This document shows, one piece after another, positions 16,515 through 25,745 of a DNA stretch of 64,000 nucleotides (position 1 is the stretch's first letter; each line of letters opens with the position of its first letter). The notes beneath the pieces were generated by a model that saw only the letters and a program-made list of their open reading frames with translations, did not search any database and was not told the origin of the DNA. This DNA comes from Pelagibacteraceae bacterium AG-325-C10 (GTDB lineage: Bacteria > Pseudomonadota > Alphaproteobacteria > Pelagibacterales > Pelagibacteraceae): contig QBYD01000004.1 in the NCBI GenBank assembly GCA_003282975.1, forward strand, positions 1-64,000, in the 5' to 3' direction. The position numbers and the translations under genes are program-made.

Positions 16515-17846
16515 TTATTTGTTTAAAAATGTTTTTAAAGAGTCATCCATAGCATTTCCCCAAGGTGTATGATGTACTGGAGCTACTGAACCAGTAACAG
16601 GAGAAGAAAATGATTTATTTCTATAAGTCATAATATCCTCAACTTTATGGTGCTCCCATTCTTTAAAATGTTTTCTAATTAATTCAAAATCAATTTTAGG
16701 ATAATCAGACATTGCATGAAGTTCTTTTGTATACTCAGTTTGAAAATCAATCATTTGATCAGGGTTCTCTAATTTCTCTTCCATTGATACCCATTTATTA
16801 ATATCATTTTCTACTTCTGAAGTATCTGGGATTTTAATTTTTTCCATTATAACGTCTCTTGCAAACCAAGCCTGACAATCAAACATATTAAATGTATGAA
16901 ATTGATCCTGCATACCAAGATATAAAAGTTTATGATTATTTTGCCACACTACACCTTTGTATAACATTGGTGGATACAATCTATTAGACGTTTGTAGTTT
17001 AAGTTCTTCTGATAAAAATGGAAAATGATGAAGATAACCAGTGCATAGTATGATTGCATCTGTCTCTTGTTCGTGACCATCTTTAAAAATTGCTTTACTT
17101 CCTTCAAGTCTATCAAGATGAAAAACTTCTTTCATACCCTTAGGCCATTTAAATCCCATAGGGTTATGTCGATAACCTATTGTTACACTTTTCGCACCGT
17201 ATTTATGACATTGAAGCGCTACATCTTCAGCAGAGTAACTACTTCCTAAAACCACAACATTCTTATCTCTAAATTCTTCTGCATCTCTAAAATCATGTGA
17301 ATGCATAATTCTTCCTGGAAATGATTTCATACCTTGATATTCAGGAATAAATGGGACTGAGAAATGACCTGTAGAAACTACCACATAATCAAAAATATCT
17401 TTTGATATTTTATCATTTTTCTTATCACGATAAGTAACCTCAAATTTTTGACCATCAAAATTTGTACCCATCACACAGTGATTAAATTTTACTTTATCTT
17501 TTAAATTTCCTTTAGAGACTCTACCCAATATATAATCATATAAAACGTCTCTTGGTGGAAAAGAGGGTATTGGTTTTCCAAAATGCTCATCAAATGAATA
17601 ATCAGCAAATTCCAAACATTCTTTTGGACCATTTGACCAAAGGTATCTATACATACTATTTGGAACAGGATCTCCATATTGATCTGAACCTGTTCTCCAA
17701 CTATAATTCCATAGACCACCCCAATCATCTTGTTTATCAAAACAAACGATTTCTGGTATTTTCTCACCTTTTTTCTCAGCTTGCTCAAACGATCTAAGCA
17801 TTGAAAGCCCACATGGACCTGCACCAATTATAGCTACTTTAGTCAT
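16515..17846 (-). CDS. tmm: trimethylamine monooxygenase (flavin-containing)
   Basis: 443 residues, the usual size of bacterial Tmm. The FAD motif GAGPCG lies at residues 8-13, FDKQDDWGGLWNYSWRTG follows, the FMO-type segment FPGRIMHSHDFRD is present, and the second nucleotide motif VVLGSSYSAEDVA binds NADPH. It oxidises trimethylamine to TMAO, which TmoXWV and Tdm nearby would handle. The gene converges on the tmo operon and is divergent from glpK (94-base shared upstream region). An indole- or sulfide-oxidising FMO is less likely given the context. Confidence 0.91.
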   Translation of the reverse strand: MTKVAIIGAGPCGLSMLRSFEQAEKKGEKIPEIVCFDKQDDWGGLWNYSWRTGSDQYGDPVPNSMYRYLWSNGPKECLEFADYSFDEHFGKPIPSFPPRDVLYDYILGRVSKGNLKDKVKFNHCVMGTNFDGQKFEVTYRDKKNDKISKDIFDYVVVSTGHFSVPFIPEYQGMKSFPGRIMHSHDFRDAEEFRDKNVVVLGSSYSAEDVALQCHKYGAKSVTIGYRHNPMGFKWPKGMKEVFHLDRLEGSKAIFKDGHEQETDAIILCTGYLHHFPFLSEELKLQTSNRLYPPMLYKGVVWQNNHKLLYLGMQDQFHTFNMFDCQAWFARDVIMEKIKIPDTSEVENDINKWVSMEEKLENPDQMIDFQTEYTKELHAMSDYPKIDFELIRKHFKEWEHHKVEDIMTYRNKSFSSPVTGSVAPVHHTPWGNAMDDSLKTFLNK

Positions 17847-17940
17847 TAATTATTTCTCCAGTATAAAAATTTAATTAATATACTTTACTAACAATTTTTC
17901 AAAAATTACAATAAAAAAAATCTAATTGAAGTGAGAATTT

Positions 17941-19419
17941 TTGAAAAAATTAATACTATCTATAGACCAAGGAACGACATCATCGAGATCAATTTTGTTT
18001 GATCTAAATGGAAAAAAAATTTTTTCATCACAGCATGAATTTAAACAAATATTTCCAAATCTAGGATGGGTTGAGCATGATCCAGAGGAAATTTGGAGAG
18101 TAACTTTAAAATCAATAAAAGATGTAATTAAAAAAAGTAATAAAATTAAAGCTAAAATTATTACAATGGGAATAACAAATCAGAGAGAGACAACAATTCT
18201 TTGGGATAAGAATACCGGTAAACCAGTATATAACGCAATTGTTTGGCAGGATAGAAGAACAAATAGAATTTGTGAAAATTTAAAAAAAAAAAAATTAGAA
18301 AATTTATTTAGAAAAAAAACTGGACTGTTTATTGATCCATATTTTTCTGCAACAAAAATTAAGTGGATTTTAGATAATATTTCATCAACAAAAAAACTTT
18401 TAAAAAATAATCAATTGATGTTTGGGACTATAGATACTTTTTTAATATGGAGACTAACAAATAAAGATAGTCATTTAACAGACGCAACTAATGCTAGCAG
18501 AACTTTAATGTATAATATTAATTCTAATAAGTGGGATGAGGAAATATTAAAAAAAATAGGTATACCTAAATCAATTTTACCAGAAGTTAAAAATTCTGCT
18601 GATTTTTTTGGAACAACTTCTAAAAAAATTTTAGGACAAGAAATTCCAATTAATGCAGTTTTAGGCGATCAACAAGCTGCAGCCGTAGGTCAGGCTTGCT
18701 TTCATAAAGGTTCTGTCAAATGCACATTTGGAACAGGCGCTTTTGCAATAATGAATACTGGAAATAAAAAAATTTTATCAAAGAATAAACTATTAACTAC
18801 AATTTGTTATCAATTAAAAAATAAAAATACATATGCATTAGAAGGTTCAATCTTCATTGCTGGTGCAGGTGTTCAATGGTTAAGAGATAAAATTAAATTG
18901 ATAGACAATGCATACGAAACAGAAAAAATTGCAAAATCAAAAAAAAGCAACGATGGAATTTATGTAGTACCAGCTTTTACAGGTTTGGGAGCTCCTTATT
19001 GGAATTCAGAATCTAGAGGAATTATTACAGGATTAACAAGAAACTCAGATTGGAAAAATTTAGTAAGGGCTGTTGTTGAGTCAGTTGCTTTTCAGAGCTA
19101 TGATTTATTTGAAGCTATGAGAAAAGATGGATCTAAAGCCAAAATTATTAAAGTTGATGGCGGAATGATAACCAACAACTGGTTTGCACAATTTTTATCA
19201 GACATTTTAAACATTAACATACTAAGACCAGTAATTGAGGAAACCACGGCACTTGGTGTAGCATTTTTTGCTGCTTATCAAACTGGTGAATTTAAATCTC
19301 TTAATGAAATAGAAAATAAATGGAAAAAAGATGCAATTTTTAAACCAAAAATTGGCCAAAAATTAAGAAATAACCTATTGCAAGGGTGGCAACAAGCAAT
19401 TAGAAAAACTTTAGCTTAA
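17941..19419 (+). CDS. glpK: glycerol kinase
   Basis: The 492-residue FGGY-family kinase opens with the hallmark SIDQGTTSSRSILFD and also has TNQRETTILWD, IVWQDRRT, GDQQAAAVGQACF and KVDGGMITNNWFAQF. The start is TTG: an in-frame stop lies just upstream and the TTG matches the usual position of Met in MKKxILxIDQG. It phosphorylates glycerol to glycerol-3-phosphate, which gpsA, 9 bases downstream, can oxidise. No glycerol facilitator gene is nearby. Confidence 0.93.
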   Translation: MKKLILSIDQGTTSSRSILFDLNGKKIFSSQHEFKQIFPNLGWVEHDPEEIWRVTLKSIKDVIKKSNKIKAKIITMGITNQRETTILWDKNTGKPVYNAIVWQDRRTNRICENLKKKKLENLFRKKTGLFIDPYFSATKIKWILDNISSTKKLLKNNQLMFGTIDTFLIWRLTNKDSHLTDATNASRTLMYNINSNKWDEEILKKIGIPKSILPEVKNSADFFGTTSKKILGQEIPINAVLGDQQAAAVGQACFHKGSVKCTFGTGAFAIMNTGNKKILSKNKLLTTICYQLKNKNTYALEGSIFIAGAGVQWLRDKIKLIDNAYETEKIAKSKKSNDGIYVVPAFTGLGAPYWNSESRGIITGLTRNSDWKNLVRAVVESVAFQSYDLFEAMRKDGSKAKIIKVDGGMITNNWFAQFLSDILNINILRPVIEETTALGVAFFAAYQTGEFKSLNEIENKWKKDAIFKPKIGQKLRNNLLQGWQQAIRKTLA

Positions 19420-19428
19420 TTATAGCTT

Positions 19429-20457
19429 ATGAAAAAAATAATAATTATAGGTGCTGGTGCGATGGGATCTGCTTTTGCAGTACCCTGTGTTGATAACAAA
19501 AATGATGTAACAATTGTAGGAACTCATTTAGAAAATGATTTAATAGAAAAGATAAAATCTAATGATCAAATTCATCCAACTTTAAAAACTAAATTATCTA
19601 ATGACATTCAATTTGAAAAATTTGAAAAATTACAAACTATTTTAGACCAAGATCTAGATGTTTTAGTATGTGGTGTAAGTTCAATAGGGATAGAGTGGTT
19701 TGTTCAGCAAATATCAAAAAAATATAAAAAAGGGATACCAATTATTTTATTAACAAAAGGCTTATCAATACTTGATAATGAACTTACTACACTTTCAGAT
19801 AAAATTAGAACCCTATTAAGTAAAGATGGTCATTCTGAAATTAATATTTCAGCTATCAAAGGACCTTGTTTAGCAGCTGGTTTAGCAAACAAAATGAGAA
19901 CAGGAACAATTATTGCAAATAAAAAAGTTAAAGAAGCTCAATTATTAAAAGGAATTATCTCTACAAACTATTATTCTACTGAAATATCAGAGGATATTAA
20001 TGGAGTAGAGTTATCAGGTGCGATTAAGAATATTTATTCTATGTTAATTGGTGCATCTGAAGGATTAAGTAATTCTAAAGCTCCAAAAGAAATTCAATCA
20101 AAATTTTTTTTAAATACAGCAGCATCTCTAATTCATAGATCTATTTCAGAGATGGTTGAATTCGTATCTCATTATGGAGGCAAAGCAGAAACAGTCTATG
20201 GTTTATCAGGTCTTGGAGATTTATATGTAAGTGCTATAGGAGGCAGAAATAGTTTGATGGGAAAATATTTAGGTGAAGGCTATTTATATAATGATGCAAA
20301 AGAAAAATTTATGAAAAATATTACAGTTGAAGGAGCACAGTTAGCAATAGAAATTGGACCAAAAATTTTACAAGATTTAAATCCACAACATTTTCCACTT
20401 ATGTTTAGTATGCTTCAAACAATTTGTGAAAATAAAAAATTAGAAATTAATTGGTAA
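19429..20457 (+). CDS. gpsA: NAD(P)-dependent glycerol-3-phosphate dehydrogenase
   Basis: A 342-residue GpsA-family protein. It begins with the Rossmann motif IIIIGAGAMGSAFAVP and has the substrate and cofactor segments ILLTKGLS, SAIKGPCLAAGLA, ELSGAIKNIYSM (catalytic Lys region) and GLSGLGDLYVSAIGGRN. It interconverts dihydroxyacetone phosphate and glycerol-3-phosphate. Lying directly after glpK it could serve glycerol catabolism as well as lipid synthesis, which is plausible because no glpD is seen here. The next gene starts at the base after its stop. Confidence 0.88.
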   Translation: MKKIIIIGAGAMGSAFAVPCVDNKNDVTIVGTHLENDLIEKIKSNDQIHPTLKTKLSNDIQFEKFEKLQTILDQDLDVLVCGVSSIGIEWFVQQISKKYKKGIPIILLTKGLSILDNELTTLSDKIRTLLSKDGHSEINISAIKGPCLAAGLANKMRTGTIIANKKVKEAQLLKGIISTNYYSTEISEDINGVELSGAIKNIYSMLIGASEGLSNSKAPKEIQSKFFLNTAASLIHRSISEMVEFVSHYGGKAETVYGLSGLGDLYVSAIGGRNSLMGKYLGEGYLYNDAKEKFMKNITVEGAQLAIEIGPKILQDLNPQHFPLMFSMLQTICENKKLEINW

Positions 20458-21615
20458 ATGAAATCAAATTGGAATTATCCAACAAATATTTGGGTTGGTG
20501 AAGAAAGATCTTTAGATTTAATAGAATCTTGCAATGTATCAAAAGTAAGGAAACCATTATTTGTAACCGATAAAGATCTTGTGTCTTTACCCATGACTTT
20601 AGAAATTATTGCAAATCTTAAAAATAGTTTTGGTAAAATAGATGTTTTCTCAGACTTTACTGGAAATCCTACAGGCAAAAATATTACTGAGGGAGTAAAA
20701 ATTTATAATAATAATTCTTGCGACGGTGTTATAGCGTTTGGTGGAGGGAGTGCCTTAGACGTTGGTAAAGCAATTGCATTTATGTGTGGACAAACAAGGC
20801 CTATATGGGATTTTGAGGATATTGGTGACTATTGGAAAAGAGCAGATGAGAGCAAGATTTCTCCAATTATCGCAATACCTACAACAGCTGGAACAGGATC
20901 AGAAACTGGAAGAGCTTCAGCAATAATTAATGAGGAAACTGGGGTAAAAAAAATAATATTTCATCCAAAATTTATGCCCACAATTGTGATACTTGATCCA
21001 ATATTGACATTAGATCTTCCTCCAAGAATTACTGCTGCAACAGGAATGGATGCTTTAGCTCATAACTTGGAAGCATTTTGCGCACCTGGTTTTCATCCCA
21101 TGGCAGATGGAATTGCATTAGAGGGCATGAGATTAGTTAAAAATTCTTTAAATGAAGCCGTAAAGAATGGAAAGAATATTAATGCTAGATTAGAAATGTT
21201 AGCAGCAGCCAGCATGGGATCTACAGCATTTCAAAAAGGATTGGGTGCAATTCATTCTTTAAGTCATCCTGTAAATGCACAATTTAATGTTCATCATGGT
21301 TTATCAAATGCTATATTTATGCCATATGTTTTAACTTTTAATAGAACAGAAATTTCAAAAAAAATTATATCTGCATGTGATTATATGGGTTTAGAAAAAT
21401 CTTTTGATAAATTTCTTCAATGGATTTTAGATCTTAGAAAAGAATTTAACATTCCCCATACACTTTCAGAAATAGTTGAAAAAGATAAAATTGATTTAGA
21501 TAAATTATCAGAAATGGCACATGCTGACCCTTCAACAAATGGTAATCCAAAGAAATTAACTGTCAATGATATGAAAACTCTATACCAACATAGTATTACA
21601 GGAGAACTATTTTAA
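20458..21615 (+). CDS. iron-containing (group III) alcohol dehydrogenase
   Basis: A 385-residue Fe-ADH. The NAD-binding GGGSALDVGKAIAF and the TTAGTGSETGRAS loop are present. The metal ligands can be placed as Asp and His in GMDALAHNLEAFC, His in AIHSLSHPVNAQF and His in VHHGLSNAIFMP. Family members act on small alcohols and aldehydes such as ethanol, lactaldehyde or 1,3-propanediol. With glpK-gpsA upstream and an overlapping amidotransferase downstream (TAATG), the substrate may be a small polyol or aldehyde, but the sequence does not fix it. Confidence 0.85.
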   Translation: MKSNWNYPTNIWVGEERSLDLIESCNVSKVRKPLFVTDKDLVSLPMTLEIIANLKNSFGKIDVFSDFTGNPTGKNITEGVKIYNNNSCDGVIAFGGGSALDVGKAIAFMCGQTRPIWDFEDIGDYWKRADESKISPIIAIPTTAGTGSETGRASAIINEETGVKKIIFHPKFMPTIVILDPILTLDLPPRITAATGMDALAHNLEAFCAPGFHPMADGIALEGMRLVKNSLNEAVKNGKNINARLEMLAAASMGSTAFQKGLGAIHSLSHPVNAQFNVHHGLSNAIFMPYVLTFNRTEISKKIISACDYMGLEKSFDKFLQWILDLRKEFNIPHTLSEIVEKDKIDLDKLSEMAHADPSTNGNPKKLTVNDMKTLYQHSITGELF

Positions 21616-22397
21616 TGAAAAAAATTTTACTTGTTGAAGGTAATTTAAAAGAAGCAAATCAAGAATTTACTGAAAATGGAATTAAAACACACACGGAGAG
21701 TCTTCAAGAGAGCATTAGTTATTACACAAACAGCCTTGAAATTGACTCAGTAAATCCTTCTTCAGATAAAGATATTTTTGATAAAGTTAAAGACTTAAAC
21801 AAATATGATGGTTTAATTTGGGGTGGCAGTAGCCTTAATATCTACAGCGATACAAAAGAGATTAGAAGACAAATTGAATTTATGAAAGAATGTCAAAAAA
21901 GAATTAAATATATTCTTGCAATTTGTTGGGGAATGCAAGTTGCTGTAACAGCCGCAGGTGGTGTGGTTAATAGAGGCAAAAATGGAGCTCATAGAGGAAT
22001 AGCTCATGAAATAGTAATTAATTCAGATGGATTAAATCACCCCATTTATAAAGATAAAGATAAAATTTTTAACACACCAGCTTTTAATTATGATGAAGTA
22101 GTGACTTTACCTAAGGATGCAATTTTACTCTCATCAAATAAAGTCAATAATGTAATGGCTTTAAATTTTGAGACAGAGTTTAGTAAAATTTGGAGCATAC
22201 AATATCACCCTGAAATTACTTATGAGAAAATGATTACTTTAATAAAATTTAGAAAAGAAAGGCTTCTTGAAAATAAATCTTTTTCAGATGAGAAAGATTT
22301 AGAATCTCATATTTTAATGATTGAAAAAGAGGATAAAATTACCAAAAAAGAGTCTAGAATGAGAGAGTTAAAAAACTGGTTAGATTTGATAGCTTAA
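21615..22397 (+). CDS. class I glutamine amidotransferase-like protein
   Basis: A 260-residue stand-alone class I amidotransferase. The nucleophile elbow ILAICWGMQVAVTAAGG supplies Cys, and the partner His-Glu appears in SIQYHPEITYE, so the triad is intact. It starts in a TAATG overlap with the alcohol dehydrogenase. Homologues include GuaA-type and gamma-glutamyl hydrolase-like proteins such as PuuD. No synthetase partner is adjacent. In a genome that makes gamma-glutamylmethylamide, hydrolysis of a gamma-glutamyl compound is one idea, flagged as inference. Its end is 4 bases from the convergent fhs. Confidence 0.78.
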   Translation: MKKILLVEGNLKEANQEFTENGIKTHTESLQESISYYTNSLEIDSVNPSSDKDIFDKVKDLNKYDGLIWGGSSLNIYSDTKEIRRQIEFMKECQKRIKYILAICWGMQVAVTAAGGVVNRGKNGAHRGIAHEIVINSDGLNHPIYKDKDKIFNTPAFNYDEVVTLPKDAILLSSNKVNNVMALNFETEFSKIWSIQYHPEITYEKMITLIKFRKERLLENKSFSDEKDLESHILMIEKEDKITKKESRMRELKNWLDLIA

Positions 22398-22401
22398 TCT
22401 T

Positions 22402-24087
22402 TTAAAATAAGCCCTCTATTTCTCCATCTTTATTTAACTTAATAGAATCTGCAGCTGGCACTCTTGGCAATCCTGGCATCGTCATTATTTCTCCACAGAC
22501 AACAACTATAAATTCAGCACCAGATGACAACCTTACTTCTCTAACTGGTAAAACATGACCAGTTGGCGCTCCTTTTAAATTTGGATCTGTTGAAAAGCTA
22601 TATTGAGTTTTAGCAACGCATACTGGAAGGTTACCATAACCTTTCTCCTCAAAATCTTTTAACTGTTGTCTAACTTTAGTATCAGCAACTACATCGTTTG
22701 CGTGATAGATTTCTTGAGCGATTTTTTCTATTTTTTTAAATAATGATAATTTATCTTCATATAAGTATTTAAAAGTATTTTTATTTTCCTCACAGATTTC
22801 TACTACATTTTTTGCCAATTCTTTTGTTCCTTCTCCACCATGAGACCAGTGCGTACATTTTGAGGCTTTTACTCCTTGAGTTTTACAAAAATCAAGTAGT
22901 GCATTCATTTCATTATCTGAATCAGTAATAAAATGATTTACTGCAATAGTAACTGGAAGACCAAACTTTCTTGTATTATTAATGTGTCTTTCTAAATTAA
23001 TTAATCCTTTTTTTAATGCATCTACATCTTCTTTTTTTAGATCGTCTTTTGCAACTCCTCCATGCATTTTAAGTGCTCTTATCGTTGCAACGATAACCAC
23101 ACAATCTGGTTTAATTCCTGATTTTCTACATTTTATATCCAAAAATTTTTCCGCACCAAGATCAGCACCAAATCCTGCTTCAGTTACAACATAATCTGAT
23201 AATTTTAAACCAGCTTTCGTAGCTATAACTGAGTTGCATCCATGAGCAATATTTGCAAATGGCCCACCATGAATAATAGCTGGATTGTTTTCTAAAGTTT
23301 GAGTAACATTAGGCCTAATCGCTTCTTTTAAAAGCACAGTCATAGGACCTTGAGCATTTAAATCTTTTGCATAGATAGCTTTTTTGTCTCTAGTATATGC
23401 AATTGTAATATTTCCAATTCTTTTTTCTAAATCTTGCAAATCTGTAGCTAAGCAAAATATTGCCATGATTTCAGAAGCAACAGTTATATCAAATCCATCT
23501 TGTCTCGGATAACCATTTGCTACACCACCTAAATCAACAACAATAGATCTCAAGGATCTATCATTCATATCCATAACTCTTTTCCAGACAACTCTTCTAA
23601 TATCTATATTAAGTTTATTCCCCCAATAGATATGATTATCTATTAGAGCTGAAAGTAAATTATGTGCCGAAGTTATTGCGTGAAAGTCACCTGTAAAATG
23701 TAAATTAATTTGTTCCATTGGAACAACTTGAGCATAGCCACCACCAGCTGCACCACCTTTCATTCCAAAAGATGGACCAAGACTTGGTTCTCTTAAACAA
23801 ACAATTGACTTTTTACCAATTTTATTTAGCCCATCACTTAATCCAACTGATGTAGTAGTTTTACCTTCTCCAGCAGGAGTGGGCGTAATTGCAGTGACCA
23901 AGATTAATTTACCGTCTGGTTTATCTTTTAAAGTATCAAGGTATTCCAAATTAATTTTTGCGATATGTCGACCCATAGGACTGAATGTTTCACTTTCGTC
24001 TGGCACATTAATCTTAGCCAAAATGTCTTTAATTGGTTGCATTTTAGCTTCCCTTGCTATTTGAATATCTGACTTCACATCGCTCAT
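22402..24087 (-). CDS. fhs: formate-tetrahydrofolate ligase
   Basis: The 561-residue protein matches the family length. The ATP loop is [19 protein letters not shown]; other family motifs are [48 protein letters not shown] and the C-terminal [12 protein letters not shown]. It joins formate to tetrahydrofolate with ATP, or runs in reverse to recover ATP from formyl-THF. It is divergent from soxBDAG, whose reaction produces methylene-THF, and the 128-base AT-rich gap must carry both promoters. Confidence 0.95.
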   Translation of the reverse strand: MSDVKSDIQIAREAKMQPIKDILAKINVPDESETFSPMGRHIAKINLEYLDTLKDKPDGKLILVTAITPTPAGEGKTTTSVGLSDGLNKIGKKSIVCLREPSLGPSFGMKGGAAGGGYAQVVPMEQINLHFTGDFHAITSAHNLLSALIDNHIYWGNKLNIDIRRVVWKRVMDMNDRSLRSIVVDLGGVANGYPRQDGFDITVASEIMAIFCLATDLQDLEKRIGNITIAYTRDKKAIYAKDLNAQGPMTVLLKEAIRPNVTQTLENNPAIIHGGPFANIAHGCNSVIATKAGLKLSDYVVTEAGFGADLGAEKFLDIKCRKSGIKPDCVVIVATIRALKMHGGVAKDDLKKEDVDALKKGLINLERHINNTRKFGLPVTIAVNHFITDSDNEMNALLDFCKTQGVKASKCTHWSHGGEGTKELAKNVVEICEENKNTFKYLYEDKLSLFKKIEKIAQEIYHANDVVADTKVRQQLKDFEEKGYGNLPVCVAKTQYSFSTDPNLKGAPTGHVLPVREVRLSSGAEFIVVVCGEIMTMPGLPRVPAADSIKLNKDGEIEGLF

Positions 24088-24215
24088 TTTAAATCCTATA
24101 CTTTATAAATTTTTCTTGAGGTCTTCTTATCCTTTTTTAACATCTTTGGAAACTTCTAAAAATTATATATAAAAAAAATAAGAACTATTTATATTCTTTT
24201 ATATAAAATTTATTT

Positions 24216-25472
24216 ATGCAAAAATATTCAATTTTTAATCTGGTTAAAAACGCATTTGCCAATCATCAAAATTGGGATTTAGCCTGGAAGGATCCAACTC
24301 CAAAAAAAGAGTATGATGTTGTTATTATTGGCGGCGGTGGCCATGGTTTAGCTACAGCTTATTATCTAGCTAAGGAACATAACATTACCAATGTAGCAAT
24401 TATAGAAAAAGGCTGGATTGGTGGTGGAAATGTAGGAAGAAATACTACCATTATAAGATCAAACTATATGCACGACGATAATGCATTGTTTAGTGAGTTT
24501 GGAATGGATCTATGGCGAAAGATGAGTCAGGATTTAAATTACAACGTAATGTTTTCGCCAAGAGGAATTATCAATCTTGCTCATTCAGACGCCCAAATGA
24601 ATGTTTATGCAAGAAGAGGCAACTCTATGAGATTAAATGGTATTGATGCAGTTTTATTAAATAGAGAACAAGTAAGAGAAATAATTCCAATGGCAGACTT
24701 TTCAGAAAATGTTCGCTTCCCAATCTTCGGAGGTTTAATGCAACCAAGCGCTGGAACAGCAAGACATGATGCTGTTGCGTGGGGTTATGCTCGACAAGCA
24801 GATTCAATGGGAGTTGATATTATTCAAAATTGTGAAGTAATTGGTTTTGATATATCAGGTGGAAAAATAAATGGAGTTAGAACATCAAGAGGTGACATAA
24901 AAGCAAAAAAAATTGGTTTATGTGTTGCTGGTAGCACTAATGTTTTAGCTGAAAAATTAAATATGACATTACCAATTGAAACACATCTTTTACAAGCGTG
25001 TGTTTCGGAACCAGTTAAACCAGTTTTAGATGGTGTTGTTACCTTTGGTGCAGGACATTTTTATATTAGCCAATCAGACAAAGGTGAAATGGTAATGGGC
25101 GGTGATTTGGATGGTTATAATAGTTATGCTCAAAGAGGAAATTTACCGACATTGCAACATGTACTAACAGAAGGAATTGCGATGATGCCTTTTTTAAGCA
25201 AATTAAAAATGCTTAGAACTTGGGGTGGAATTATGGATATGTCAATGGATGGTTCGCCAATCATTGATAAAACTCATATTGAAGGATTATATTTAAATTG
25301 TGGTTGGTGTTATGGTGGCTTTAAAGCTACTCCAGCATCAGGTTGGACATTTGCACATACTATTGCACAAGATAGAGTTCATGAATTAAATTCTGGTTAT
25401 AGCCTTAATAGATTTAATACAGGTCATCTATTAGATGAAAAAGGTCTTGGCACAAAAACTTGGATTTCATAA
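24216..25472 (+). CDS. soxB: sarcosine oxidase beta subunit
   Basis: A 418-residue DAO-family flavoprotein, the usual length of the beta subunit of the four-part sarcosine oxidase. The FAD motif is VVIIGGGGHGLATAYYL. SAGTARHDAVAWGYARQ contains the His to which FMN is covalently linked in the family, and the C-terminus has LNCGWCYGGFKATPASGW. The order B-D-A-G with overlaps is diagnostic. N-methylglutamate dehydrogenase (mgdABCD) has the same architecture and cannot be excluded by sequence alone; fhs next door fits either reading because both use folate. Confidence 0.87.
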   Translation: MQKYSIFNLVKNAFANHQNWDLAWKDPTPKKEYDVVIIGGGGHGLATAYYLAKEHNITNVAIIEKGWIGGGNVGRNTTIIRSNYMHDDNALFSEFGMDLWRKMSQDLNYNVMFSPRGIINLAHSDAQMNVYARRGNSMRLNGIDAVLLNREQVREIIPMADFSENVRFPIFGGLMQPSAGTARHDAVAWGYARQADSMGVDIIQNCEVIGFDISGGKINGVRTSRGDIKAKKIGLCVAGSTNVLAEKLNMTLPIETHLLQACVSEPVKPVLDGVVTFGAGHFYISQSDKGEMVMGGDLDGYNSYAQRGNLPTLQHVLTEGIAMMPFLSKLKMLRTWGGIMDMSMDGSPIIDKTHIEGLYLNCGWCYGGFKATPASGWTFAHTIAQDRVHELNSGYSLNRFNTGHLLDEKGLGTKTWIS

Positions 25473-25745
25473 ATGCTCTATATTAATTGCCCACATTGCG
25501 GAATGAGATCACAAAATGAGTTTTCTTATGGGGGTGATGCAACTGTAAAAAGACCAGATTTAAACAAAGAAATATCAGATCAAGAATGGGATAACTTTGT
25601 TTACAATAGAAAAAGCTTGAGAGGAAAACATTGGGAATTATGGCAACATATATCAGGATGTAGACAGTGGATAAAAGTTGAAAGAGATACAGCCACTCAT
25701 GAAATTTTTATGACATTAAAAGCTAATGAGGAAATTTCTTTATGA
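25473..25745 (+). CDS. soxD: sarcosine oxidase delta subunit
   Basis: The 90-residue SoxD-family protein begins at the base after the soxB stop. It carries the zinc-site pattern NCPHCGMRSQNEF near the N-terminus and HISGCRQWIKVERDT further on, giving Cys, Cys, His and Cys ligands. The middle segment DQEWDNFVYNRKSLRGKHWELW is typical. It is a structural subunit of the oxidase. Its stop overlaps the soxA start (ATGA). Confidence 0.9.
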   Translation: MLYINCPHCGMRSQNEFSYGGDATVKRPDLNKEISDQEWDNFVYNRKSLRGKHWELWQHISGCRQWIKVERDTATHEIFMTLKANEEISL

